Numbered from the stretch's first letter, positions 43,781 to 52,120 are shown. The stretch: DNA of 64,000 nt from Nocardia kruczakiae NBRC 101016 (GCF_001612965.1 NZ_BDBL01000032.1:1-64000), one strand, 5' to 3'. Program-made: numbers and translations. The notes: generated by a model not told the origin, from the letters alone.

Positions 43781-44041
43781 ATGACCGGCGATGAGGAATT
43801 GATTCAGGTCGAACAAGTCATCGAGCGGCTGATCGCCAGCCACCCGTCCGTCCCGCCCGGGGACATAGAACTCATCGTGCGCGGCATCCACAAGCGCTTC
43901 TCCGAAGCGCGAGTACACGACTTCGTCCCTCTGCTCGTCGAGAAGGCGGCGCGGCAAGCGATCAGCATCCGGCCGGCGGGAACAGCGGCGCCCTCGTCTC
44001 GCACCCGTGCGCGCGGCGCCCGCTCAGTGACGGTCATCTGA
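43781..44041 (+). CDS. Small three-helix-bundle domain protein
   Basis: An 86-residue cytosolic protein that is one three-helix-bundle dimerisation domain plus a basic tail. The core segment RFSEARVHDFVPLLVEKAA matches RFDGHTVRDFVPILVERIV in the membrane protein at 7256–8998. The ATG at 43781 (MTGDEELIQVEQVIER) is chosen because the family starts there; an upstream ATG at 43673 would add 36 non-homologous residues. Its stop lies within the Shine-Dalgarno of the P-type ATPase gene 13 bases downstream, so the two form an operon. A role in oligomerising or regulating the pump is possible but not shown. Confidence 0.7.
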   Translation: MTGDEELIQVEQVIERLIASHPSVPPGDIELIVRGIHKRFSEARVHDFVPLLVEKAARQAISIRPAGTAAPSSRTRARGARSVTVI

Positions 44042-44054
44042 GGAGACGAGCGTT

Positions 44055-46844
44055 ATGGCGGCCACACGCGCGGTGCCACAGAGCCCGGGTCCGCCGGCTT
44101 CCGAACCGGCCGATTGGCACGCCCGCGACGCCGACACCGTGGTGGCCGCGCTGTCCTCGGACCGGCACGCCGGACTCACCACCGGCTCGGCCGAGGAACG
44201 ACGTAAACGCTACGGCCCCAACGAAATAGCCGCCGAGCCCGCACCGGCCCCGTGGACCGTCGCGCTGCGACAGCTCCGGGATCCGATGAACCTGATGTTG
44301 ATCGCGGTGGTGGCGGTCAGCGTCGTCATCGGCGAGATCCCGACCGCCGTCGTGGTGGCGGCGCTGGTCGTGCTCAACGTCGTGCTCGGCACACGGCAGG
44401 AACTCGTGGCGCGCGCGAGCGTGGACGCACTGGCCAAGATGCAGTCGCCGCAGGCGCGGGTGCTGCGCGACGGCGCGCTGATCCAGCTCGACGCGCTCGA
44501 GCTGGTCCCCGGCGATATCGTCCAGCTCGAAGCCGGCGATATCGTCCCCGCCGACGGCCGGCTCGTCGCCTCCGCGACCCTGGAAACCCAGGAGGCGGCG
44601 CTCACCGGTGAAAGCGCCCCCGTCGCCAAGGATCCCGGCACCCTCGCCGCCGCGGACGTGCCGCTCGGCGACCGCATCGACATGGTCTATCAGAACACGT
44701 CGATCACCCGGGGAACCGCCACTATGGTGGTCACCGAAACCGGAATGAACACCGAGATGGGCCGGATCGCGTCCATGCTGTCCGCGGTCGCCCCGTCGAG
44801 GTCACCGCTGCAGCGGGAGCTGGATTCGCTGACGAAACTGCTCGGCGTGATCGCGTGGACGGCGGTGGCGATCATCGTGCTGATCGGCGCGTTGCGCGGC
44901 CAGGATGTGACAGCGGTACTGCTGCTGGGCATTTCGATGGGCGTCTCCGCGATTCCCACCGGGCTGCCGACGTTCGTCCAGGCGATGCTGGCCTACGGCG
45001 CCCGCCGCCTCGCCGACGCCAAAGCGGTGGTCAAGAACCTCACCGATGTCGAGACACTGGGCGCGACCAGCGCGATCAACTCCGACAAGACCGGCACCCT
45101 GACCATGAACCAGATGACGGTGCGCTCGTTGTTCTTCCACTGCCGGTGGTACGGCGTGACCGGAGAGGGCTACAGCAAGAACGGAACCGTCACCGAGGCC
45201 GCCGGTGCGGGCACCCCGGATTTCAGCCTGCTCGCCTACGGGCTGTGCCTGGACAGCGACGCCACCGTGTCCGACACCGGTGAGGTGGTCGGCGATCCGA
45301 CCGAGGCGGCGCTGGTGGTACTGGCAGCCAAACTGGGCATCGACGCTCCGCTCACTCGCCGCGACTACCCGCGCGTCGCCGCGGTGCCCTTCGACTCGGC
45401 CTACAAATTCATGGCGACCTTTCACCACCTGCGCGTCGACGATCGAACTCGCTTCGTCGAATTGGTCAAGGGCGCACCCGACATGGTTCTGGCCCGCTGC
45501 GCCGAGGCCTACCGCCCGGGCCGCACCGAGGTGCCGGTCGACGAGGCGCGCGCCGAGATCACCGACGCGATGCGCACCATGTCGGAGAAGGGACTTCGCG
45601 TACTGGCCTTCGCTGCCCGGATCCTCGACGGCCAGGAGGACGCCGCACAGGCCGACCCGATGTCGATGGTCGAGAATCTCACCTTCGTCGGCATGGCGGG
45701 CATCATCGACCCGTTGCGCCCCGAAGCGGTCGAATCGGTGCGCATCGCGCACGAGGCAGGGATCGACGTCCGCATGATCACCGGCGACCACGCGATCACC
45801 GCCGCCGCGATCGGAGCCGAACTCGGGCTGGGGCCGGGGGCGGTCGGCGGCGCGGAACTGCAAGCCATGACCGACGAGCAACTGGCCGAAGCGCTGCCCA
45901 GGCTGCATGTGTTCGGCCGGGTGACCCCGCAGGACAAACTGCGACTGGCCGACGTGATGCAACGTGGCGGCGCGGTGGTGGCGATGACCGGTGACGCGGT
46001 CAACGATGCCGCCGCCCTGAAGAAGGCCGATATCGGCGTCGCGATGGGTTCGGGCAGCGAGGTCACCAAGCAGGCGGGCAAGATGGTGCTCACCGACGAC
46101 AACTTCGGGACCCTGATCACCGCGATTCGCCTGGGCCGCAGCATCTACGACAAGATCGTGTCCTATATCCGGTACCAGATGTCGAAACTGTTCTCGCTGG
46201 TACTGCTGTTCCTGGTGGCCAGTATCTTCGACATCAACCACGGCGTCGCGCTGACCCCGCTGATGGTGCTGTTCCAGCACTTCTTCATCACGCTGTTCCC
46301 GGTCGCGGTCATCATGACCGACCCCCCGCCACCGAATCTGATGAACAAACCGCCCCGCGACCCGGCGATGCCGGTCGCCAACCGGACCGCGTTCACACAG
46401 TGGCTGATCTACGGAGTACTGCAGTTCGCGGTCGCCCTCGCCGCCATGCTGGTGGCTCCCGGCCGAATGAGCACCGACACCGCCTCGGTGCCGATGACGA
46501 CGACCTTCGTGGTGTTGTCGCTGGGGTCGGTCCTGGCCGGGCTGGCTATGCGCCGCGATCCAGAATCCGGTTTCACCGCACCGATTCTCGGTGCCCTGAA
46601 GATTCTGTCGATACCGGTCGTGGTCACCGTCCTGGCCGTGCAGCTGGGATTTCTGCAGGACCTGCTGATGACGACGTCACTGACGGGTGGGCAGTGGCTG
46701 GCCTGTCTGGGCTGGTCGCTGCTGATCCCGATCGCCGTCGAGGCGGAGAAGGCGTTGCGGCGCAGGCACATTCGCCGCAGCACACCGCCGGAGCCGTTGA
46801 ACGCCGCGGTCGCGGTGGCGCCGCTGCGGGCCCGGGCCCACTGA
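44055..46844 (+). CDS. P-type ATPase with atypical ion-binding residues
   Basis: A 929-residue P-type ATPase with the layout of P2-type (Ca/Na/K-type) pumps: N-terminal cation ATPase domain (about 20–90), TGES in the actuator (184–187), phosphorylation motif SDKTGT with Asp344, KGAPDMVLARC in the nucleotide domain, MITGDH at 574–579 and the hinge GDAVND at 646–651 (usually GDGVND). The helix-4 motif reads IPTGLP at 300–305 instead of PEGL, so the calcium-ligand Glu is Thr. The helix-5 and helix-6 regions (KLFSLVLLFLVASIF; ITLFPVAVIMTDPP) lack the usual Asn/Glu and Asn-x-x-Thr-Asp ligands. The transported ion is therefore unclear. Confidence 0.85.
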   Translation: MAATRAVPQSPGPPASEPADWHARDADTVVAALSSDRHAGLTTGSAEERRKRYGPNEIAAEPAPAPWTVALRQLRDPMNLMLIAVVAVSVVIGEIPTAVVVAALVVLNVVLGTRQELVARASVDALAKMQSPQARVLRDGALIQLDALELVPGDIVQLEAGDIVPADGRLVASATLETQEAALTGESAPVAKDPGTLAAADVPLGDRIDMVYQNTSITRGTATMVVTETGMNTEMGRIASMLSAVAPSRSPLQRELDSLTKLLGVIAWTAVAIIVLIGALRGQDVTAVLLLGISMGVSAIPTGLPTFVQAMLAYGARRLADAKAVVKNLTDVETLGATSAINSDKTGTLTMNQMTVRSLFFHCRWYGVTGEGYSKNGTVTEAAGAGTPDFSLLAYGLCLDSDATVSDTGEVVGDPTEAALVVLAAKLGIDAPLTRRDYPRVAAVPFDSAYKFMATFHHLRVDDRTRFVELVKGAPDMVLARCAEAYRPGRTEVPVDEARAEITDAMRTMSEKGLRVLAFAARILDGQEDAAQADPMSMVENLTFVGMAGIIDPLRPEAVESVRIAHEAGIDVRMITGDHAITAAAIGAELGLGPGAVGGAELQAMTDEQLAEALPRLHVFGRVTPQDKLRLADVMQRGGAVVAMTGDAVNDAAALKKADIGVAMGSGSEVTKQAGKMVLTDDNFGTLITAIRLGRSIYDKIVSYIRYQMSKLFSLVLLFLVASIFDINHGVALTPLMVLFQHFFITLFPVAVIMTDPPPPNLMNKPPRDPAMPVANRTAFTQWLIYGVLQFAVALAAMLVAPGRMSTDTASVPMTTTFVVLSLGSVLAGLAMRRDPESGFTAPILGALKILSIPVVVTVLAVQLGFLQDLLMTTSLTGGQWLACLGWSLLIPIAVEAEKALRRRHIRRSTPPEPLNAAVAVAPLRARAH

Positions 46845-46853
46845 GGCCCGGGC
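46830..46853. terminator. Hairpin at the end of the P-type ATPase gene
   Basis: A perfect nine-base-pair stem (GCCCGGGCC and partner, 6-base loop) overlaps the P-type ATPase stop codon. No T-run follows. Confidence 0.55.
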
Positions 46854-46854
46854 G

Positions 46855-46998
46855 TGCGCTACCACCTACGCCGCACTCTGCGCCACGATCGTCGTGCTGC
46901 TCGCCTACGCCCTCGTCGGTCCCTCGCGAATTCTGGTGCTCGGCCCGGACTCCTCGCCGGCGCCGTTGATCGCGGCGGCGCCGCCGTCGGCGATCGCG
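46855..46998 (+). pseudogene. SulP-family transporter fragment
   Basis: A plus-strand frame reading TTYAALCATIVVLLAYALV, then GPSRILVLGPDSSPAPLIAAA, closely resembles the helix 2–3 region of SulP sulfate/bicarbonate-type transporters (compare the GLYA-x-I-x-x-x-x-YA-L-x-G-x-SR-x-L-x-x-GP-[DE]-S-A-T-A signature). Only about 45 codons remain; the frame then runs antisense into rip1, and no SulP start, remaining helices or STAS domain is nearby. It reads as the remnant of a gene lost during rearrangement beside the inserted block. Confidence 0.6.
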
Positions 46999-48222
46999 CT
47001 ACGGGAACAGCTTGATCGGGTTCACGATATCGGCGACCAGCGTGAGGATCATGTACGCACCGCCGATCACCACCACGATGTAGGTGGCGGGCAGCAGTTT
47101 CATGTAGTCGACCGGAGCGCCGTTGGGCAGGCCCTTGCGGTTGCGCCACAGGTTGCGCAGCTTCTCGAAGATCACCACCGCGATATGGCCGCCGTCCAGC
47201 GGGAGCAGCGGCAGCAGGTTGAAGGCGCCGAGGAAGAAGTTCAGGCTGGCCAGCACCAGCACGAACGCACCCCACAGCCCGTGTTCGGCGGTTTCGCCGC
47301 CGATCTTGCTGGCACCGTACACGCTGACCGGAGTGTCGGCATCGCGCTGACCGCCGGTGACCGCGTGCCACAGGCTGACCACCTTGCTCGGCATCTGCGC
47401 CAGCGAGGCGAAGGTGCGGCCGAACATGTCCCCGGTGAAGGCCACCGAGGCTGGCACCGCGGAGACGACGTTGTGTTTGACGGGCAGGTAGAAGTCCTGT
47501 GCCACACCGACTTTGCTGACGTACACCGGCGTGGTGACCCGCTCGGAACTGTCCGTGGACTTCAGCGGATAGGTCGCCACGCGCTCGGGGGTCACCGGAA
47601 TCTGCAGCGTCTGATCGCCGCGCTTCACCGTGTAGACGACCGGGCCGTTCGCCTTCTCGGTGATCGAGCGGAAGTCGTCCCAGGTCTTGACGGGCTTGCC
47701 GTCGATCGCGGTCACGAGGTCGCCGCGCCGCAGTCCGGCGCGTTCGGCCGGGCCGGGACCGGTGCACTTCTGCGTCGACCCGTCGGGGTTCTGCGCGGGC
47801 ACACAACCGGCCGGGTAGATCTGGGTGGCCGGCGGCGAATCCAGCCGCGGCAGCCCCCAGGCCACCGCGAGCAGCATGATCAGCAGGAAGCCCAGAATGA
47901 AGTTCATCGCGATGCCGCCGAACATCACCACCAGCCGCTTCCACGTCGCCTGCCGGTACATCGCGCGATGCAGGTCCTCGGGTGGTACCTCGTCCAGCGC
48001 GGTCATGCCCGCGATATCGCAGAAACCGCCCAGCGGCAGCGCCTTGAGACCGTATTCGGTCTCACCGCGGCGGAACGAGAACACCTTCGGCCCGAAGCCG
48101 ACGAAATAGCGGCGCACCTGCATGCCGGTGGCCTGCGCCGCCCACATGTGGCCACATTCGTGTAGCGCCACCGATACCGTGATGCCGAGGGCGAACAGCA
48201 CGAATCCGATCGCGAAGCCCAT
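46999..48222 (-). CDS. rip1: Site-2 protease Rip1
   Basis: Rip1 is an intramembrane zinc metalloprotease that cuts anti-sigma factors and other membrane proteins, thereby controlling envelope responses. The 407-residue protein has the zinc motif HECGH in the first helix (residues 21–25), one PDZ domain (about 150–250: GPAERAGLRRGDLVTAIDG), and the second metal motif LLPLDGGH near residue 330. It is the homologue of Rv2869c and is transcribed with dxr upstream, 21 bases apart. Confidence 0.95.
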   Translation of the reverse strand: MGFAIGFVLFALGITVSVALHECGHMWAAQATGMQVRRYFVGFGPKVFSFRRGETEYGLKALPLGGFCDIAGMTALDEVPPEDLHRAMYRQATWKRLVVMFGGIAMNFILGFLLIMLLAVAWGLPRLDSPPATQIYPAGCVPAQNPDGSTQKCTGPGPAERAGLRRGDLVTAIDGKPVKTWDDFRSITEKANGPVVYTVKRGDQTLQIPVTPERVATYPLKSTDSSERVTTPVYVSKVGVAQDFYLPVKHNVVSAVPASVAFTGDMFGRTFASLAQMPSKVVSLWHAVTGGQRDADTPVSVYGASKIGGETAEHGLWGAFVLVLASLNFFLGAFNLLPLLPLDGGHIAVVIFEKLRNLWRNRKGLPNGAPVDYMKLLPATYIVVVIGGAYMILTLVADIVNPIKLFP

Positions 48223-48243
48223 GCGGTATGGAACCCTCCTGAA

Positions 48244-49398
48244 TCAGTTGCTCACGAGCGTGCGCGCACGCTGTCGCGCCCACGCATCCGCCGCGAGCAC
48301 CTCGTCCAAGGTACTGGGTTCCGCGGCCCAGCGGTCGGCCGACTCGACCACCCGCGCGACCGTGCGCACGATATCCGGGAATCGGAGCGCACCGTCGAGG
48401 AACGCCTGCACCGCGATCTCGTTGGCGGCGTTGTAGACCGCGGTCACGCTGCCGCCGGCCTTACCCGCCGCGCGAGCCAGTTCGACCGCGGGAAAGACCT
48501 CGGTGTCGACCGGTTCGAATTCCCAGGTGAACGCCGTGCCGAAGTCGATCGGGGCGAGGGTGCCGGGGACCCGGTCCGGCCAGCCCAGCGCCAGGGCGAT
48601 CGGCAGTTTCATATCCGGCGGGCTGGCCTGGGCGAGGGTGGAGCCGTCGGTGAAGGTCGCCATCGAGTGCACGATCGACTGCGGATGCACCGTGACGTCG
48701 ATCTTGTCGTAGTCGATGCCGAACAGCATGTGCGCCTCGATCAGTTCGAGGCCCTTGTTCACCAGCGTGGCCGAATTGAGGGTGTTCATCAGACCCATCG
48801 ACCAGGTGGGATGAGCTTTGGCCTCCTCGGGGCGTACCGATTCCAGCATTTCCGCGGTCCAGCCCCGGAACGGGCCGCCGGAGGCGGTGAGCACCAGCCG
48901 TGCGACCTCGTCGGCGCGGCCGCCGCGCAGGCATTGCGCCATCGCCGAGTGTTCGGAGTCGACCGGGACGATCTGGCCGGGAGTGGCGGCCCGCGTGACC
49001 AGACTGCCACCCGCGACCAGCGATTCCTTGTTGGCCAGTGCCAGGCGCCGCCCCGATTCCAGGGTCGCGAGCGTCGGCCGCAGCCCCAGCGCGCCGACCA
49101 GGGCGTTGAGCACCACGTCGGCGTCGGTGCGGCGCACGAGTTCGGTCACCGCGTCCGGACCGGCCAGGGCCACACCGAGTTTCGCGGCCGCGGCCGGATC
49201 GGCGACGGCCACGTTGTCGGTGCCGGTGGCGCGGATCTGCTCGGCCAGCAGCTCGGTATTGCCGCCGCGCGCGGCCAGTCCGACCACCTGGAATCGGTCC
49301 GGATTGGCGGCGACGACCTCCAATGCCTGGGTGCCGATGGAGCCGGTGCTGCCCAGCAGCAGAACTTTCACGATGTCGGACACGCACTCATTGTCCAC
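48244..49398 (-). CDS. dxr: 1-deoxy-D-xylulose 5-phosphate reductoisomerase
   Basis: DXR makes 2-C-methylerythritol 4-phosphate, the second step of the MEP pathway. The 384-residue protein has the NADPH-binding motif LLLGSTGSIGTQAL, ALANKESLVAGG, PVDSEHSAMAQC with metal-binding Asp and Glu, and MGLMNTLNSATLVNKGLELIE-type substrate segment split here as two motifs (NTLNSATLVNKG; LELIEAHMLF). Start at GTG 49398 is used; GTG at 49383 (VSDIVKVLLL) is equally plausible. With ispG, and an extra dxs and ispH further right, the window carries four MEP-pathway steps. Confidence 0.95.
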   Translation of the reverse strand: MDNECVSDIVKVLLLGSTGSIGTQALEVVAANPDRFQVVGLAARGGNTELLAEQIRATGTDNVAVADPAAAAKLGVALAGPDAVTELVRRTDADVVLNALVGALGLRPTLATLESGRRLALANKESLVAGGSLVTRAATPGQIVPVDSEHSAMAQCLRGGRADEVARLVLTASGGPFRGWTAEMLESVRPEEAKAHPTWSMGLMNTLNSATLVNKGLELIEAHMLFGIDYDKIDVTVHPQSIVHSMATFTDGSTLAQASPPDMKLPIALALGWPDRVPGTLAPIDFGTAFTWEFEPVDTEVFPAVELARAAGKAGGSVTAVYNAANEIAVQAFLDGALRFPDIVRTVARVVESADRWAAEPSTLDEVLAADAWARQRARTLVSN

Positions 49399-49545
49399 GG
49401 TGAATCGCCGCGGACGTCACCCCGCTGGCTACGACGGCCGGTCGTATGCAAACATATTCTCGACAGACACCTTCACGACCTGCGGACCTCACGGCGTACC
49501 CTGCGCACGCGAGCCGCAGCGCACACGGAAATGATGGGAGCGAAC

Positions 49546-49830
49546 GTGGCCGCCACGGAACTGGAACCCGCCAAGAGCGCCGGCGTCGTCACCAAGGTCG
49601 ATCCCGCCGAGGTTCCCTCCGCCGCCTGGGGCTGGAGTGGTGAATCGCGGCGCACCTTCCGTATCGCCGGATGGGTCGTCGTCGTGATCCTGCTGGCCAT
49701 GCTGTTCGAGAACCAGCAGGGCCACACCTCCGGCACCGGTTACACCGGATACATCTTCCTGATCGGCTTCGCCGTCGCGCTGGCGGCCGTGCTGATCCGC
49801 GACTCGATCATCCAGCGCAAGCCGCGCTGA
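49546..49830 (+). CDS. DUF2631 two-helix membrane protein (Rv2876-like)
   Basis: A 94-residue protein with an acidic/neutral N-terminal half and two membrane helices (TFRIAGWVVVVILLAMLF; GYIFLIGFAVALAAVLI) ending in a basic tail. It fits the DUF2631 family seen in mycobacteria near dxr. GTG at 49546 follows GGGAG at good spacing, so the ATG codons at 49531/49534 are less likely. The function is unknown. It is divergent from dxr. Confidence 0.82.
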   Translation: MAATELEPAKSAGVVTKVDPAEVPSAAWGWSGESRRTFRIAGWVVVVILLAMLFENQQGHTSGTGYTGYIFLIGFAVALAAVLIRDSIIQRKPR

Positions 49831-49859
49831 ATCCGCTTCGCGCACAGCCTGATTCGACC

Positions 49860-49886
49860 GGCCGCTGAGGTTCTGCCTCAGCGGCC
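49860..49886. terminator. Bidirectional terminator
   Basis: A perfect 11-base-pair stem (GGCCGCTGAGG and partner, loop TTCTG) between convergent genes, overlapping the stop codon of the LysR-type gene on the minus strand. Confidence 0.75.
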
Positions 49887-50612
49887 GCGTCGTTTCCGGG
49901 GGCCGCCGGGCTTACCCGCCCGCCCCGGTTTCGCCGCGCCGCCCCGGCGCGCGGCCGGCTTCGCACCACCCTCACTTCGGCCCCTACCACGCTGTGCCGC
50001 ACCGCCTTCGGCGCGCGTGCCGGACTCCTGCCGACCGCGCCGATCCCGTTCACCGGTGGTCCGGGAACTGCGTGCCGTGCGGCCCCGCACGACACCGATG
50101 AATTCCTCGGCGAGTTCGACCGCGTCCTCGATCGGCCAGGACAGCGCGATCTGCGTCGGATCGACATCGGTGAGCGGACGATAGATCAGGTCACGACGAT
50201 GATGCAGCCGCGCCAGCGACTGCGGCACCACCGCCGCCCCGCCGACCGCGGCCACCAACTCGACGGTATCGCCCACGGCGTCGAGATCACTCGCGTCCTG
50301 CATCCGCTCGCCGTCCAGATCGGCCAGGCTCACCTCGTCGAACAGCCCGATCGGATGATCCTTGGGCACCACCGCCACGGCGACCTCGTGGTAGAGCGGA
50401 ATCGCGTGCAGCCCTTCGCGTTCGATCGGCAACCGGACGAAGCACATGTCGACCCGTCCGCGCGCCAGGGCCTCGCGCTGCTGGGCCTGCGGCACCGCGA
50501 TCACGTCGAGCGGGACGTCGGGGAAGCGTTCGGCCCACACCCGCGCCCACTTGGCGACGGTGACGCCCGGGACGTAGCCGATGCGCAGCGCGGTGGGAGC
50601 AGACTCGGTCAT
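49878..50612 (-). CDS. LysR-type effector-binding domain protein without DNA-binding domain
   Basis: A 244-residue protein. Residues about 8–175 match the substrate-binding half of LysR regulators (LRIGYVPGVTVAKWARVW; REALARGRVDMCFVRLPIER; DLIYRPLTDVDPTQIALSW). No helix-turn-helix is present even though the frame continues upstream. The last ~65 residues are an Arg/Gly/Lys/Pro-rich basic tail that could bind nucleic acid or membrane phosphate. ATG at 50612 (MTESAPTALRIGYV) is chosen. It is convergent with DUF2631 and divergent from the PAP2 gene. Its ligand and role are unknown. Confidence 0.75.
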   Translation of the reverse strand: MTESAPTALRIGYVPGVTVAKWARVWAERFPDVPLDVIAVPQAQQREALARGRVDMCFVRLPIEREGLHAIPLYHEVAVAVVPKDHPIGLFDEVSLADLDGERMQDASDLDAVGDTVELVAAVGGAAVVPQSLARLHHRRDLIYRPLTDVDPTQIALSWPIEDAVELAEEFIGVVRGRTARSSRTTGERDRRGRQESGTRAEGGAAQRGRGRSEGGAKPAARRGGAAKPGRAGKPGGPRKRRGR

Positions 50613-50806
50613 GCGGCCAGCGTATGGCACCGGGCGGGGCGGTCCGGCATCCGCCGCGAACCACAGCGACCGGATACCTGATCGAGGTGACGCTGAGGTC
50701 GACGGCAGTGGTCGAAACCGTGCCCACCGGGCGAACACGGTAGAAATGATCGCGGTACGTTTCCCATCCTCCCCCGGCGTCCCGGGCAGACCAGATCGGA
50801 TATGCG

Positions 50807-51454
50807 TTGACGACCCCCTCCCCGGCCCCGATGGCATCCGGCGGCCCCGGATTCGATCGGCCGCTGTTCACCACCATCACCGATTTCGCCGACCACACCC
50901 GGTGGCTCAACGACACGATGCTGTGGTTGACCGATGCCGGCCTGGCGGTGTTCGCGGTGCTGATGGTGATCGGCTGGTGGCAGGCCCGCCGCCGCGACGA
51001 CCGGTCGATGGCGCTGGCGCTGCTGGCTCCGGTGAGCGTGGTGATCGCCTATCTGGTCGCCGAGGTGGTGAAGGTGATCGTCGCCGAACCGCGCCCGTGC
51101 CGGGGCGTGCCCACCGCCTACATCATCGAGGCGTGCCCGGTGCCGAGCGACTATTCGTTCCCCAGCGGCCACACCACCACCGCCGCGGCGACCGTCGCGG
51201 CGCTGTATCTGCTGAATCGGCGGCTGGGCTGGATCACGGCGGTCTTCGCGGTCGTCCTGGCCTTCAGCCGGGTATACGTCGGCGGCCATTACCCGCACGA
51301 CGTCGTGGCCTCGGCGATCCTGGCCATTCCGGTCGCCACGGCCGTCAGTCTGCTGCTGGCCCGCCCAGCCACCGCGGTGGTGACGCGTATGCGGTCCTCC
51401 GTGCTGGCGCCGCTGGTCGCCGATGCCGGAAGTACGCCGGTATCGCGGGTGTGA
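50807..51454 (+). CDS. PAP2-family membrane phosphatase
   Basis: A 215-residue membrane protein with six helices and the three PAP2 motifs: KVIVAEPRP, PSGHTTTAA with the catalytic His, and SRVYVGGHYPHD with the second catalytic His. Members hydrolyse lipid phosphates such as undecaprenyl pyrophosphate, phosphatidic acid or phosphatidylglycerol phosphate. TTG at 50807 is used; ATG at 50831 would shorten it by eight residues. It precedes the fluoride riboswitch and crcB genes in the same direction but they have their own leader. Confidence 0.88.
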   Translation: MTTPSPAPMASGGPGFDRPLFTTITDFADHTRWLNDTMLWLTDAGLAVFAVLMVIGWWQARRRDDRSMALALLAPVSVVIAYLVAEVVKVIVAEPRPCRGVPTAYIIEACPVPSDYSFPSGHTTTAAATVAALYLLNRRLGWITAVFAVVLAFSRVYVGGHYPHDVVASAILAIPVATAVSLLLARPATAVVTRMRSSVLAPLVADAGSTPVSRV

Positions 51455-51487
51455 GCGAGGCCGGCCGGATTCGCTATCCTGTCCGAC

Positions 51488-51594
51488 GTGGCGGTGGGGC
51501 TCGCCACTTCGGCGCAGCGGCCGGAGCAACCGTGATCGGACGATCGCCAACAGTCCCTACTCGAGGTACCACCATGTTCGTGTTCGAGTAGGAG
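51488..51594 (+). ncRNA. Fluoride riboswitch (crcB motif) with SD-sequestering hairpin
   Basis: The crcB leader has the arrangement of the fluoride aptamer. Stem 1 is GTGGCG (51488–51493) with CGCCAC (51502–51507), closing the loop GTGGGGCT. Loop bases GGGGCU (51496–51501) can form the signature pseudoknot with AGUCCC (51552–51557) using one G-U pair, and the conserved CUAC follows. A further hairpin pairs CTACTCGA (51557–51564) with TCGAGTAG (51584–51591), which runs into the AGGAG (51590–51594) ahead of the TTG start. The two structures share bases, so fluoride binding would free the ribosome site. This is read by eye and not modelled. Confidence 0.72.
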
Positions 51595-51601
51595 TCCGTC
51601 G

Positions 51602-52120
51602 TTGACCGAACTACGCCGCGAGGAGCCCCGGCCCGGCGCATCCGCCGGCCGGCCGGTCGATCCCGATATCGATCTGCACGTCCCGTCCCGGCGCCGCGAA
51701 CTGCTGCGCGAACACGGCACCGTGCTGGCGGTGATCGGGCTGGGTGGCGGATTGGGCGGTCTGGCCCGCTACGGCCTGACCCAGCTGCTGCCCACCCGCC
51801 CCGGGCAGTTCCCGTGGGGCACCTTCACCGAGAATGTGCTCGGCTGCCTGGCCATCGGCGTGCTCATGGTGCTGATCACCGAGGTGTGGTCGGCGCATCG
51901 ACTGGTGCGGCCGTTCCTCGGGGTCGGATTTCTGGGCGGGTTCACCACCTTCTCCACCTACGCCGTCGAGATCCGCAATCTCCTGCAACCCGGTTCGGCC
52001 GTGACGGCCTTCGTCTATCTGGCCGCGACCCTGCTCAGCGCGTTGCTCGCGGTGCTCGCCGGGGTGACGGTGACGCGAATGACGGTGCTCCGCAAGGTGA
52101 TCCGAGGGGAGGCACGATGA
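51602..52120 (+). CDS. crcB: Fluoride channel subunit CrcB/Fluc (first)
   Basis: Fluc/CrcB proteins export fluoride through a dual-topology or paired dimer. The 172-residue protein has an N-terminal cytosolic extension of about 40 residues, four helices, and the F-loop motifs GTFTENVLGC and GGFTTFSTYAVEI. TTG at 51602 is used because it lies seven bases after AGGAG. Its stop overlaps the second crcB start (ATGA), giving a heterodimer-type pair. It is controlled by the riboswitch just upstream. Confidence 0.93.
   Translation: MTELRREEPRPGASAGRPVDPDIDLHVPSRRRELLREHGTVLAVIGLGGGLGGLARYGLTQLLPTRPGQFPWGTFTENVLGCLAIGVLMVLITEVWSAHRLVRPFLGVGFLGGFTTFSTYAVEIRNLLQPGSAVTAFVYLAATLLSALLAVLAGVTVTRMTVLRKVIRGEAR

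Noticed and set aside
43356..43784. 142-codon plus-strand frame in the gap after nfi
   Set aside because: No ribosome-binding site, no family features, and codon use appears random; listed as intergenic.
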